Made by a program: the position numbers and the translations under genes. A stretch of 64,000 nt of DNA from an uncultured Dialister sp. Its GTDB lineage: Bacteria; Bacillota; Negativicutes; Veillonellales; Dialisteraceae. The stretch is taken from NCBI GenBank assembly GCA_902462205.1, contig CABQAR010000002.1, positions 124,001 to 188,000 on the forward strand, in the 5' to 3' direction. A model generated the notes under the pieces. That model worked only from the letters and a program-made list of their open reading frames with translations. It was not told where the DNA came from and made no database searches. Positions 35,509 through 45,593 of this stretch are shown piece after piece; within the stretch, counting starts at the first letter, position 1; the number at the start of each line of letters is the position of its first letter.

Positions 35509-37326
35509 TCATTGATGTAAAGAAGAAATATAATTTTCCAGCATGTCCGCCAGCTGTTCATTCACTTTCAGCCCGGGGGCAAGGGAAATGAAGCGCAGGC
35601 TGAAATCCTCGTCGCCGCCGGGCGGTATTTCCTTGGGGAACACCGCCCACACCTCTTTCACGGGACGGCTGTTCCGAAGGGATTCCGTTTCTTCCATCTC
35701 CCTGTAAAATTTCGTATTCATGTCCCGATACGCGTTGAACTGCGTCCGTATCCCCCCGCTTCTGGCCGCATCACGCCAGAGGAAATAAATATCCCTGTAC
35801 TTGAAATCTGCCACGAGGGAGCCGAAATAGGATCCGCCTCTGTAATAATCCATGCGCAGGTCAGGCCGGCGATGGACGTTATTCGTGTATAAGGGCGCCT
35901 TCTCCCGATCCGTTTCCAAGGAGCTCTGCGGAACGAGGCCGTCATAGACAAGTCGGATCCGTTCCTCCCCTCTGGAGAGCAGGATTTCCGTTCCCTCCTC
36001 CAGGCTGGCCAGGCGGTATTTCCCTTCTTCCCTGATGACCGCCGGTCCTTCCTGCAATTCCCATTCTTTCTCCTCCAGCGCCTTGATGAATTGGAGGAAA
36101 CACCAGAGTTCATACAGTTTGTCCGTCCGTTTCCACTGGAACTGGTAGAAGGAAGATACGGAAAGGCTGTCGGACGGGTGCTCCAGATTCCGATGCAGCC
36201 TGTACAGCACCGAATATCTGGGATCACGGAAAACAGTCATGGGAAGCATGGCAGGCATCGTCCCCTCCGCTTCGTGGAACCATGTCGCTCTCGTGACCAT
36301 GCGGATGGCATTCCGAATCCTTACCGCCCGCTGTCTGTACGTCGTGAAATGGGAAAGCGCTTTTTCTCCCGTCCTGAATTCACGGTTCCTTCCGTAATCC
36401 CTGAGAGATTCCTGCCGTTTCCCCAGCTGTGACGCATGGAGGTCTATTTCCTCAATGAACGTCCGCAGATTTTCATCAAGCCTCCCCAGAATCGCTTTCG
36501 CAAAACGATTTTCCGCCACGTTCCAGTTCATTTCCGTTTTCATCACGGAAACAATATCCGAGCCCGTGCGGGCATGCACATGGTCCGGCCTGATATGCGC
36601 CCCTGCCGTCCCCCCGCGGCGGAGCACTTCTTTTTTCAGCGCCAGCCGCGCATTCGCCGTCCGTGACAGTTCTCCCAGCACCTGCAGGACGCTTTCCGAT
36701 TCATCATTGATCGTATAGAAACGCAGGAGCATGGACGTATTCAGCCCAAGCGTCCCTTCCATGGAACGGGAAATATGGATGCTCCGCTTCATGAAATCAA
36801 AGGAGAGCGTCCGTATTTCCTCCACCAGCTCGTCACGCATGTCCTGCCAGCTCTGCCGGCCGATGAATTTCGGCGTGATTTCAAGGATGCCGTACCATTC
36901 CCTCTGCCATCCGGACACGGTCATCACATAGTAGCCCGGCACGAGGGGAAAATCCCTGCCCTCTAAGAGAAGGAGCGGTTCCGCCGCTTTCCCCGTGGGA
37001 CGGATGTAGCTCTGTCCGTTCACACGATCCGCCCCCGGCACGGACACCACGTCAAGCCCGTCCATGGTGAATCGGAATTCAGGCGGCGCTTCGAAACGGA
37101 GATAAATATCCTGGTTTTCCGCTACGGAAAGTCCGGGCGGTGCATTTTCCAGAAGCTCCCCGCCCTTGTCCGTAAACTGCGTAAACCGATGAAGGCGGCT
37201 CCCGTCACTCCTCGTGATGAAGGAAACGGCAAACGGAAGCTTCCGCCCCCTGCCGTTCCGTTTGCCGGAAAGAGGCACGCCCTCCGCCGGACTGCCTCCA
37301 TTCGTTTTTTCAGATGGTGTAGTCAT
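35509..37326 (-). CDS. McrC-like DUF2357/PD-(D/E)XK nuclease of a restriction pair
   Basis: The 605-residue protein has an N-terminal DUF2357-type region (about 55-330, with GYYVMTVSGW...YGILEITPKFIGRQSW), a charged helical middle (about 285-350), and a C-terminal PD-(D/E)XK nuclease core: RPDLRMDYY followed by LVADFKYRD (near 500-525), the D and D-x-K acid/lysine residues. McrC proteins combine DUF2357 and such a nuclease and cut DNA when activated by McrB. The gene starts inside the last 17 bases of the McrB-like gene, fitting translational coupling. Function in phage restriction is inferred from the family. Confidence 0.78.
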   Translation of the reverse strand: MTTPSEKTNGGSPAEGVPLSGKRNGRGRKLPFAVSFITRSDGSRLHRFTQFTDKGGELLENAPPGLSVAENQDIYLRFEAPPEFRFTMDGLDVVSVPGADRVNGQSYIRPTGKAAEPLLLLEGRDFPLVPGYYVMTVSGWQREWYGILEITPKFIGRQSWQDMRDELVEEIRTLSFDFMKRSIHISRSMEGTLGLNTSMLLRFYTINDESESVLQVLGELSRTANARLALKKEVLRRGGTAGAHIRPDHVHARTGSDIVSVMKTEMNWNVAENRFAKAILGRLDENLRTFIEEIDLHASQLGKRQESLRDYGRNREFRTGEKALSHFTTYRQRAVRIRNAIRMVTRATWFHEAEGTMPAMLPMTVFRDPRYSVLYRLHRNLEHPSDSLSVSSFYQFQWKRTDKLYELWCFLQFIKALEEKEWELQEGPAVIREEGKYRLASLEEGTEILLSRGEERIRLVYDGLVPQSSLETDREKAPLYTNNVHRRPDLRMDYYRGGSYFGSLVADFKYRDIYFLWRDAARSGGIRTQFNAYRDMNTKFYREMEETESLRNSRPVKEVWAVFPKEIPPGGDEDFSLRFISLAPGLKVNEQLADMLENYISSLHQ

Positions 37327-39382
37327 ACAGCTTCAGCTCCTGCGCTTTCACCATCAACGCACGGCGGGACTCTTCGAAGTCTGAAATATCCTTAAACTCC
37401 TCCAACACCTGCACGAGGCTCCCTGCCAGCTCGCCCTTGTCGGAAAGGGAAACAAGCGAAGAAAGCTGCTGCGTCGAACCGCGGAGCTTCGTCAGGATGC
37501 GCTGCACCATCTGGCAGTCCAGCCCTTCCTCCCTGTCGAAATCCTCGTTCATCGGGATATTTTTCAGATACCTGTCCAGCTGCCCGGCGATGCGGAATCC
37601 GATGCCGCACTGGACGCCGCTCTTCCTGAATGCTTCATTCAGTGCATCAAGGAATTCCAGCTCACGGGCGGTCAGCTCCACCTCGCCCCTTTTGCGGAAA
37701 CCGCAGAAATCGGAAGCCGTGATTTCACGGATGGCCGGCATGGCACGCTTCTCCCTGCCCAGCCAGTCGCGGAACCGTTCCTGATGGAGCGTCAGCACAT
37801 TCGCACGATCCAGTATCTTGTCAGAAAAATGGTACGTCGATTCATCCACATTCACCGTGCCGGTGAAAATCACGTTCTTCCCGATGGAAATCTCCGCCGG
37901 ATACCTGTCCCCGTTGTACAGGCGGGCCTGCAGCGATGGATTATACAGGCGGATGACCGGATCCTCCTCCTTTTCCAGCACGGAAATGAACTGGGCGAAA
38001 TAATGCTCCGCCCGAGCCAGATTCATCTCATCGAAACAGATGACATACATGAGGTCAGGATGCCGTTCCGCTTCCAGAAGCAGCTCCGCCAGACCCGTAT
38101 CGGCAGGACGGTACATCATATTCTTCATATCCGCATACCCGAGGATATCTCCGTCATCCATCCATGACGGGCGGACAGGAATCAGGGAAATCCTTTCCTT
38201 TGGAAGACCGAGCGCCTCCCCGTACAGACGGACAAGCCGTGATTTCCCCGTGCCGCTCATCCCTGCCAGGATCGTCAAACGGGAAGACTTCACGGAAATA
38301 TGGAAATTCAGCAGATCCTTTTCGTCATACAGCAGCCCTCTGGCGGAAGCCAGCGCGGAAAACTGCTCCAGAAAATCTCCCTCCGTGAACGTCCGCTCTT
38401 CCTCCTTCGGCGCTGTTTCTTCCGTTTCCCTTTCTTCCGGCAGGGCGGAATCGGAAATTTCCTGCGCCATGATGGCAGGCACGATATTTCCCAGACCATG
38501 GGGCTGTTCAAGCATGCGGGAAAGCAGGACAGGCCGTTCCTCCGCGATGCCCCTCGCAGAAAGGATGTCCCCATTTTCAGGAACCTCCTCCATGCCATCC
38601 TTCAGTACATCCAGCCATTCCTGCGGCACATACCAGAGAGGCGACTGCGAACAGCGCAGCACATGGCCGCTCATGACCGCGTCCGACGCGTGGATCACCT
38701 TGTACCCAAGCCGGCTGTGTCCGCCGGTCTTGAAATAAGCGCCGCCTTCCCCGATGACCTCATGATCAAAGAAATCCCCCTCCATCGGTGCGAAAAGGAT
38801 GAAATCCCCCAGCTTCCCGTCATAATTTTCCGTGGCGGCCACCACGAAATGCGGAATGAACGAATTATTCCAGAACCGTTTGGACAGCCCGGGAATCGGC
38901 TTCCCGCCCAGGATATGGCGGCAGAACTTATTGATGTCACCGCCGAAGGCAGGCTCGCCCATCCGGCCGAACGCAGGCACGGGCACATAATCCGCATCCT
39001 GCTCCATGAACAGCGTCCGCCCCTCCTTTTTAATATCCTCCAGGACAAAAAACTTATTATTGCGGAGCGCCGGCGTAAACGTGACAAAGAATCCCCCCAG
39101 ATCCTCCTGCAGACGTTCCAGCGCCTCCTCCTCGTTTTTAAACGCATTGAAGCCGTACCCGCTGCGGCTCATGAAGCCGGTAAACCCGAAACGGCTCCCC
39201 TCATCGAATTCCGGCGGAAGCGGAGACAGCGGATCCACAAAAAAACGATAATCCTTCATCCCCGCCTGCGGCGTCGACCCCTTCACCACGGGACGCACCC
39301 GGCCAAGCACCTTTCCATCGGCCTGCCGGATCGGGAAATAAGAATTATCCACGTTAAAATTCTGCCCATTAAAATAAGCCAT
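37310..39382 (-). CDS. McrB-like AAA+ NTPase of a restriction pair
   Basis: The 690-residue protein has a unique N-terminal half (about 1-350) and a C-terminal AAA+ motor: Walker A GMSGTGKS (374-381), Walker B VICFDEMN (447-454) and GTVNVDEST (508-516), which corresponds to the MNTAD-type signature of McrB GTPases. It precedes a DUF2357 nuclease, as in McrBC. The N-terminal half would be the target-recognition part; I do not recognise a named domain, though residues 50-210 look like a compact alpha/beta fold. The ATG at 39382 is preceded by AGAGGA. Palindromes lie just upstream. Confidence 0.8.
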   Translation of the reverse strand: MAYFNGQNFNVDNSYFPIRQADGKVLGRVRPVVKGSTPQAGMKDYRFFVDPLSPLPPEFDEGSRFGFTGFMSRSGYGFNAFKNEEEALERLQEDLGGFFVTFTPALRNNKFFVLEDIKKEGRTLFMEQDADYVPVPAFGRMGEPAFGGDINKFCRHILGGKPIPGLSKRFWNNSFIPHFVVAATENYDGKLGDFILFAPMEGDFFDHEVIGEGGAYFKTGGHSRLGYKVIHASDAVMSGHVLRCSQSPLWYVPQEWLDVLKDGMEEVPENGDILSARGIAEERPVLLSRMLEQPHGLGNIVPAIMAQEISDSALPEERETEETAPKEEERTFTEGDFLEQFSALASARGLLYDEKDLLNFHISVKSSRLTILAGMSGTGKSRLVRLYGEALGLPKERISLIPVRPSWMDDGDILGYADMKNMMYRPADTGLAELLLEAERHPDLMYVICFDEMNLARAEHYFAQFISVLEKEEDPVIRLYNPSLQARLYNGDRYPAEISIGKNVIFTGTVNVDESTYHFSDKILDRANVLTLHQERFRDWLGREKRAMPAIREITASDFCGFRKRGEVELTARELEFLDALNEAFRKSGVQCGIGFRIAGQLDRYLKNIPMNEDFDREEGLDCQMVQRILTKLRGSTQQLSSLVSLSDKGELAGSLVQVLEEFKDISDFEESRRALMVKAQELKLYDYTI

Positions 39383-39719
39383 ATTCAATTCCTCTTTTCT
39401 AAAATAAACACGGTGCACGAAAAAATCGTGACAAATCATAAAAAGAATCACGTCGTGATTCGGGGAAAGCACACCTTTCCCTTAAAAAACAGGCATATCA
39501 GCCCCGGCTGATACCACACCCCTATTCTACCATACCGCCTGCCCTGCCTGTAAACAGGAAACCCATGAAAACAAAACGAATCACCCTCTCTACGATATAT
39601 TCCGCGAAGCCACGACAAAAGAAACAGCACGTCCCGGAAAATAATGCATCTCCGAAAACCATCCGCCTTCCCAAAATAAAACTGCCATGAAGAAAACTCC
39701 TCATGACAGTCCTGTTCCA
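39383..39719. other. Leader and intergenic region upstream of the McrBC-like pair
   Basis: It holds two inverted repeats (39416-39430 and 39445-39461), a CAGCCCCGGCTGATA hairpin (about 39496-39514) and otherwise plain sequence. No gene is supported. Confidence 0.55.
39416..39461. promoter_or_regulatory. Two palindromes upstream of the McrB-like gene
   Basis: GAATCACG-T-CGTGATTC (39445-39461) is a perfect 17-base palindrome. CACGA-AAAAA-TCGTG (39416-39430) shares the TCGTG half-site. Both lie within 80 bases of the ATG, so they are candidate operators for a regulator not in this operon. Confidence 0.5.
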
Positions 39720-40613
39720 TTACCTCTTTATTTCCGCGCGGTACTTTTTCAGCTTGCCTCCGTACACGGGGAAAAAGCTGAACTCGCCATAATCCTTGAT
39801 CCGCTCCGCCCGCTTCAGCGACTCCATATCCTCATCGGAAATCACGAAATCAATGGACGCATTCACCCTCATATGCTCCGGATCCGCCGTCTTGGGCAGC
39901 ACCACCGTCCCCAGCTGCCAGTCATAACGGATGCAGAGCTGCGGAATCGTCACGCCGTACTTCTTTGCCATCTCCGCCAGATTCGCATCCTTCAAAGACT
40001 CCCCGTGCGCCACCGGCGAATACGCCTCCACAACGATACCCTTCTCATGGCAGTACTCCATGAGAGAAAGCGGCGTATTTCCCACATGGCACAGAATCTG
40101 GTTCACCATCGGCTTCACCGTGGAATGGGCCAGAATATTTTCTATATCCTCCTCAAGGAAATTGGAAACGCCGATGGCACGGAGCTTCCCTGCCTGCAGA
40201 GCCTCTTCCAGCGCGCGCCAGACCTCCGTATTCTCATGGAAATACCGGTCGGCGGACTGGTTCACCTCGACCCATGGCTGCGGCGAATGGATAATCATCA
40301 TATCCAAATAATCCAGCCCCATCAGCTCCAACGTCTTATCGATCGACTCCTTCGCGGAAAGATAACTCTTATTCTCCGCCGCCACCTTGGACGTCACAAA
40401 AACATCCTTCCTGTCGACACCGCAGGACCGGATTCCTTCCCCGACGCCCCGCTCATTTCCATAAGCCTGCGCCGTATCGATATGGCGGTACCCGATAGAA
40501 ACCGCCGCCCGCACAGCCTCCGCCGCCCGGTCATCCTCAATAAACCACGTCCCCAGCGCCAGCCGCGGAATGGAAACGCCATTGTGCAATGTATAGCTCT
40601 CATCAAAAATCAT
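39720..40613 (-). CDS. Aldo/keto reductase
   Basis: A 297-residue NADPH-dependent oxidoreductase of the AKR superfamily. The catalytic tetrad is visible: Asp and Tyr in HIDTAQAYGNERGVG, Lys in FVTSKV and His in MIIHSPQP. The C-terminal LPKTADPEHMRVNAS segment binds the cofactor phosphate. It resembles the 2,5-diketo-gluconate reductase group (AKR5), but the substrate is unknown. It is transcribed leftward alone. Confidence 0.88.
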   Translation of the reverse strand: MIFDESYTLHNGVSIPRLALGTWFIEDDRAAEAVRAAVSIGYRHIDTAQAYGNERGVGEGIRSCGVDRKDVFVTSKVAAENKSYLSAKESIDKTLELMGLDYLDMMIIHSPQPWVEVNQSADRYFHENTEVWRALEEALQAGKLRAIGVSNFLEEDIENILAHSTVKPMVNQILCHVGNTPLSLMEYCHEKGIVVEAYSPVAHGESLKDANLAEMAKKYGVTIPQLCIRYDWQLGTVVLPKTADPEHMRVNASIDFVISDEDMESLKRAERIKDYGEFSFFPVYGGKLKKYRAEIKR

Positions 40614-40767
40614 AATACCCTCCTTGCATGAATCGTTTTATCCATATTATACGGAACAACCACCTTAATCAAATACTTATCCGTCATACTTTTCTATACC
40701 TGAAACACATAATGGAAATATCCGCCCCAGCCACACTTCTAACCATACCCACATAAAAAATTGCACA

Positions 40768-41943
40768 TCATTTCTTACATGCCATTTTAATGAGCCTGTC
40801 CCATTCCGCCCACACATGGTCAGGACGGAAGAGTTCCATCGACTTAATCGCTCCAGCCCCAAGTCTTTTACGAAGAGACGCATCTGCCATCAACATCTTC
40901 AACGCTATTGCAAGAGGTTCCACTCCATCATCCACTAAGAATCCATTGTCATTGTCATGTATCAATTCATTTACAGCCGGACAGCTCCTATATCCAACAG
41001 CAGGAATACCTGCACCTAATGCCTCAGCCAATGCCAGTCCAAATCCTTCATGATGACTGGGAAAAGCAAAAATATCAGTATTATCCCAAACCGCGTCCAT
41101 ATCTCGCGTTGTACCTTTCATAAAGATTCTTCTCTCCAACCCATACTTCCTTATCAATCCTCGAACCATGGCTACATAAGCCTTATCATAGGTATCTCCC
41201 CAAAGGTGGACCTCCCAATTGGGAAAATCCGACGCGACCTTTGCAAACGCCTCTACCAACAGATGCTGCCTCTTGGTTCGTCCAGTAATACGCCCTACAT
41301 TGGTTATTACATATGTTTCTTTATCTCTCCCCTGCTCTGATTTGGCTAAAGAAATATTTACCGCATTAGGAACATAAATGAAGCAATCATAATTTAAGTA
41401 TTTTTTAGCCTTTGATATAAATGAAGGCCTCAAAACCTGTATATATTTGCTCTTAATAATTGCTTCCCTTTCTCCCACAGGCGATGATGAAAAAACTTCA
41501 TCAGGATCATTATGAAGCATGGATATAACAGGTACTGTTGTTTTTATTTTTTCCAACAGCAAACGACCGGTTGGCTCACGGAAAGAGACAATAACTTCTG
41601 GTTTTGTTTCCTCTATCACCTTTTGTAAAGAGGGTGTTAAGCATATTAGCCCTCTATAATTAATTTCACGAGCCTTTTCTCTGCTAAACAACCTAATAAC
41701 TTCTCTTGCAATCTTAGTAAAGGCAGACTGCTTGATTTCCTCTTCATTTGGCAGATGAAAAAGATTATAAACTTTTACCTCTTTTGGTAAGGAAAAAAAA
41801 GGCTCTCCTTTTTTTTCATCGCAAAAAACAACTGAAACTGTATGCCCCTGTTCCATCATCCCCGCGGCCATATCAGAAACCACACGCTCAATACCACCGC
41901 TGTATTCTACATATTTATGAAAATCAGCCAATAAAAGATTCAT
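40768..41943 (-). CDS. Family 4 glycosyltransferase
   Basis: A 391-residue GT-B-fold enzyme with the GT4 nucleotide-sugar signature: FAFPSHHEGFGLALAEALGAGIPAVGYRSCPAVNELI (E-x7-E) near residues 290-325, VTNVGRITGRTKRQHLLVEAF before it, and an N-terminal GGIERVVSDMAAGMMEQGH acceptor segment. It probably adds a hexose in surface polysaccharide synthesis. It is the leftmost gene of the AT-rich sugar cluster and divergent from the next gene. Confidence 0.85.
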   Translation of the reverse strand: MNLLLADFHKYVEYSGGIERVVSDMAAGMMEQGHTVSVVFCDEKKGEPFFSLPKEVKVYNLFHLPNEEEIKQSAFTKIAREVIRLFSREKAREINYRGLICLTPSLQKVIEETKPEVIVSFREPTGRLLLEKIKTTVPVISMLHNDPDEVFSSSPVGEREAIIKSKYIQVLRPSFISKAKKYLNYDCFIYVPNAVNISLAKSEQGRDKETYVITNVGRITGRTKRQHLLVEAFAKVASDFPNWEVHLWGDTYDKAYVAMVRGLIRKYGLERRIFMKGTTRDMDAVWDNTDIFAFPSHHEGFGLALAEALGAGIPAVGYRSCPAVNELIHDNDNGFLVDDGVEPLAIALKMLMADASLRKRLGAGAIKSMELFRPDHVWAEWDRLIKMACKK

Positions 41944-42345
41944 CTATTTTCCCCATCTGTCCCCATAAGAAGATACTGGCCTTACAATAAGCACAGACTT
42001 TTCTGATCCTTTTTTCATGAATCACTCTATATTAAGATTATGATTATGCTTTTAGAAATAAATAAAGCTAGCCTATTTGAATTTTTTATGCCCTTAGATA
42101 CTTTCCCTTATTATCTATAATTATATCAAACGGAGTATATCAATAGAATTCTTTCCTTTTTGATTTTGATTATTTGAAAGCCTACTATCAAAATTATATA
42201 ATATTGTAAGATTTTGGTATTCTGCTGTAAGCAGATAACTAAAGCCGCACCAGATGCCATATAAATAATCCGTCTTGAAGTATACTTCGCTAGACATTCA
42301 ACAGGATTGCATTGTGTTATAGAAAATACAATTTCAGGTTTTTAA
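41944..42345. other. AT-rich divergent region at the left edge of the sugar island
   Basis: No gene, repeat or structured RNA seen. It would hold the promoters of the divergent glycosyltransferase and polymerase genes; no clear -35/-10 pair stands out. Base composition is clearly lower in GC than the core genes to the left. Confidence 0.5.
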
Positions 42346-43566
42346 ATGGACACCGACAATAATAACAAAGCCAGCCTAATTCCCAATATTATAACAGCAA
42401 TTATCTTCATCATTCTTGCTGTTCCTTTTTCATCGGCATACTTTTCCTATGCATTAATCATTTTTGTGTTATTCACATTATGGGATTTATATGTCGCCAA
42501 AAAGCATGGCACTTATCATTTCCCAAGCCTTTCTTCTTTCAGAGTACCTGCATTTTCCATTCTTCTCTTTTATTCAGCAATTATTTTAACGGCTGTCGTT
42601 AATTGGGATATTCCAAGCATGAAAGAAGGCCTTGCTGAATTTTATCTATCTTTACCTTGTTTCATGCTTTGGTATGCAGGTTGCCGACATAATATAAAAG
42701 CAGGTGTTAAATCAGGATTGGTCATTGGCATAACCATTACCTGCTTGTATGCATTAAACCAATTGCGTTTACATCCGGATACCCGTATCGTGGGACTTTT
42801 TGCCCACCCCAATCATTTAGGCACCATGATGAATCTGGTCTTGCCATTCTTCTTATATTACTTTGCTAAGTCTTCCCGAATCACAGAAAGGCTTTTATTC
42901 GCTTTAACTACTTTCATCGGATTTCTCTGCTTATACCTCTCCGGTTCCCGAGGAGCTTTAGCCGCATTTATTATAAGTTTAATGATTTCCATTTTTATCA
43001 CTTTCATTCTATTCCATAAAACCCTCCTGTTTAAAAGATATTTCATTCCTTTATTTATTACCCTTATGTCAATAGCGATTGCATCCGGCGCATTATATAA
43101 TTTGCAGAAAAGCCGGATTGACGCATGGAACGAATCAGGTGGAGAACGACTCTTAATGTATAATGCCAGCTATGAAATGTGGGTAGATAATCCGATCACA
43201 GGTGTTGGTCTGGCTAATTGGAAAGAAAATTATTACAGTCCCAAGTATCATCCTATGGCCGGTAAAGAGAAAAATCTCGACATGCCTCATAATATGTTTC
43301 TATACTTTTTATCTACTGCAGGAATAATCGGTGCTATATCTTATATTTTTTACATCATAACCACTTTCTTGAGTTTATGTAAGAAGGCAATTTCTTTCCC
43401 ATCGCATCCCTGGCTTTTCACCGTAATACTTATTTCTTTCTTCTCGTTCCTTATCCACGGAATGGTTGATACTACCATCATAAATAAAATCCCTGCGCGT
43501 ATGTACTTCGCACTCATTGGATATATTTTTTCATTAAAAATAACTTTATCCGATAATGATTTGTAG
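42346..43566 (+). CDS. O-antigen ligase/polymerase-like membrane protein (Wzy/WaaL)
   Basis: A 406-residue protein with about ten to eleven membrane helices. It has the O-antigen ligase core: a long periplasmic loop carrying GGERLLMYNASYEMWVDNPITGVGLANWKE and MPHNMFLYFLSTAGIIGA (an H near 328 that is conserved in the family). It either polymerises repeat units or joins polysaccharide to a lipid core. Its composition is AT-rich. Confidence 0.83.
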   Translation: MDTDNNNKASLIPNIITAIIFIILAVPFSSAYFSYALIIFVLFTLWDLYVAKKHGTYHFPSLSSFRVPAFSILLFYSAIILTAVVNWDIPSMKEGLAEFYLSLPCFMLWYAGCRHNIKAGVKSGLVIGITITCLYALNQLRLHPDTRIVGLFAHPNHLGTMMNLVLPFFLYYFAKSSRITERLLFALTTFIGFLCLYLSGSRGALAAFIISLMISIFITFILFHKTLLFKRYFIPLFITLMSIAIASGALYNLQKSRIDAWNESGGERLLMYNASYEMWVDNPITGVGLANWKENYYSPKYHPMAGKEKNLDMPHNMFLYFLSTAGIIGAISYIFYIITTFLSLCKKAISFPSHPWLFTVILISFFSFLIHGMVDTTIINKIPARMYFALIGYIFSLKITLSDNDL

Positions 43567-43624
43567 AAATACTTCCACTTAATATTTCATTACCTATGTA
43601 AATATCTATGAAAAAAGGTTATAA

Positions 43625-44650
43625 ATGTCACCAATTATTTCTATCATCATACCCATATACAATGTTGAAAGGTATTTACATCGTTGTATATGCAGTGTCG
43701 TAAGCCAAACCTTTAACGAATGGGAACTCATCCTTGTTGATGACGGTTCTCCTGATAAGTGTGGAGCTATTTGTGATAATTTTGCCTCAACCAATAATAA
43801 AATCAAAGTTATCCATCAAAAAAACTATGGGGTAAGTGTAGCTAGAAATACTGGAATTGCAAAAGCAACTGGATCATATTTATATTTTCTCGATCCCGAT
43901 GATTACATACCCAACCACGCCCTATCTTCTCTTTACTCCATAGCCCAACAAGAAAAGGCAGATATCGTAATGGGCGGTTATGACAGAATCGAGGCTGATG
44001 GGACAATTCATCGTGACTATTCTGATTGGCCCATCCACATGAGTACGGAAGACATACAAACAGCATTACTAAAAGACGATATCCCCAATTTTTCGTGGGG
44101 TCGGCTTTACAAACGAAATTTATGGAATGGATTACGCTTTCCAATCAACTGTGTAATGGAAGATTTATACTTGATTCCTTACGTATTTTATAAAGCATCT
44201 AAAATTGTCCTTACCAATCAATCACTTTATTATTATAGCCATGAAAACATAGACAGCATCATGACCGGTCTTAATGATAAATATATCCGCCTTCATTACT
44301 GCCGATTTCTTGCATGGCATGAACATGAAAAACTGGCGAAGACCCACTCGCCTGCATACATTGAATATTGTTCTCAAAAGGCGATCCATGCCGCCGTTCG
44401 TGCCATTCTTCTTAATTCCGAAAAAGGCCACATCTCTCCATCAGAGATTTCTACATTGAAAGACTATTTGATAGAGCACAGAACTATCCGTGTCCCCTTG
44501 TTGTCGGCTATAGGCCGTTCGCTTATCTTAAGGGATTACAAGCGCCTATCCTCTTTCGCAGGGTATATGCAACGAGTAATTGCAGAGTACCAGCAAAGAC
44601 GCCGAGTTAGACGCATGACACGGTATAGAAATAACGATTTACACCATTGA
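43625..44650 (+). CDS. Family 2 glycosyltransferase
   Basis: A 341-residue GT-A-fold enzyme: SIIIPIYNVERYLHRCICSV at the N-terminus, ILVDDGSPD, and the metal-binding motif FLDPDD (near 93), followed by the GRLYKRNLW segment. It transfers a sugar from a nucleotide donor in surface polysaccharide assembly. AAAAGG precedes the ATG. It lies between the polymerase and LicD genes on the same strand. Confidence 0.88.
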   Translation: MSPIISIIIPIYNVERYLHRCICSVVSQTFNEWELILVDDGSPDKCGAICDNFASTNNKIKVIHQKNYGVSVARNTGIAKATGSYLYFLDPDDYIPNHALSSLYSIAQQEKADIVMGGYDRIEADGTIHRDYSDWPIHMSTEDIQTALLKDDIPNFSWGRLYKRNLWNGLRFPINCVMEDLYLIPYVFYKASKIVLTNQSLYYYSHENIDSIMTGLNDKYIRLHYCRFLAWHEHEKLAKTHSPAYIEYCSQKAIHAAVRAILLNSEKGHISPSEISTLKDYLIEHRTIRVPLLSAIGRSLILRDYKRLSSFAGYMQRVIAEYQQRRRVRRMTRYRNNDLHH

Positions 44651-44714
44651 AATCTAAACTGATTATGAATACTTAATGCACAGAATAAACAAAATCAATT
44701 TCACGAGGATACTT

Positions 44715-45506
44715 ATGAAAAAAATTCCATTATCTGAATTACATCAATATCTATTGATTTCTCTCATCGCTTTTGATGGATACTGCCGTTCCCACGACAT
44801 CCACTATTCTCTCTGTGGAGGAACACTCATCGGCGCTGTTCGTCATCATGGCTTTATTCCCTGGGATGATGATGTAGATGTCATGATGCTCAGAAGTGAA
44901 TATGATAAATTAACAGAAGCATGGCTCAGGGATCCCGCCCCGGGGTATACTCTGCTTACGAACCATACCCCAAACAATGCATATGCAGGTGAAAGTGGAA
45001 AATGGTATAACAACGATACAGCCCCGCTGCATCCATCTAATGATTACGACCTTGGTTTCTTTATGGATATATTTATTGCAGATAACTTACCAGACGCCCC
45101 CCAAGAGGCTGAGCAATATTTCCATCATTTGCACCAGCTTGGTAAACATTTTCACAGTGCGAATAAGAGATTGCATAACCCTATTTGGAATCTTATATTC
45201 ACATGTATGCCATTCCTTCATCCACGACATTTTTATAAAAAAATTGAAGAAATGATTTCTCTTTATTCAAAAAAAGATACTCATTTCATTGCATTTATCT
45301 TAGGTGCCTGTTATCCATTCGAATGTGAACGTCATCCAAAGAGTTTTTTCAATCATTATACAGAACTCACATTTGAAGGTCACCTTTTACCGGTTATTTC
45401 TGAATACGATGCTTATCTTCGCCAATATCACGGAGATTACATGCAGCTTCCACCAGAAAAAGATCGTGTTCCTCATCATACAAAAAACCAATTCTTTAAG
45501 AATTGA
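44715..45506 (+). CDS. LicD-family phosphotransferase-like protein
   Basis: The 263-residue protein has the LicD nucleotidyltransferase-fold motif (CGGTLIGAVRHHGFIPWDDDVDVMMLRSEYDKL, with the G-S/T and D-x-D-x-D carboxylates) near residues 35-65. LicD proteins attach phosphocholine or related phospho-alcohols to surface glycans. The ATG at 44715 follows CGAGGA; the frame from 44676 is disfavoured. The neighbouring IspD/TarI-like gene could make its CDP donor. Which group is transferred is unknown. Confidence 0.82.
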   Translation: MKKIPLSELHQYLLISLIAFDGYCRSHDIHYSLCGGTLIGAVRHHGFIPWDDDVDVMMLRSEYDKLTEAWLRDPAPGYTLLTNHTPNNAYAGESGKWYNNDTAPLHPSNDYDLGFFMDIFIADNLPDAPQEAEQYFHHLHQLGKHFHSANKRLHNPIWNLIFTCMPFLHPRHFYKKIEEMISLYSKKDTHFIAFILGACYPFECERHPKSFFNHYTELTFEGHLLPVISEYDAYLRQYHGDYMQLPPEKDRVPHHTKNQFFKN

Positions 45507-45593
45507 ACTATCATAAATACAAGTAGAAAATCTAAGAAAAAAGATATACAGGCTCTCTTTGATCATTGAAAACCTATATATCTTTTTATTTTT

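Noticed and set aside
38300..39511. 403-codon plus-strand frame opposite the McrB-like gene
   Set aside because: Shadow of the AAA+ gene, whose Walker motifs are on the minus strand; Arg/His-rich translation.
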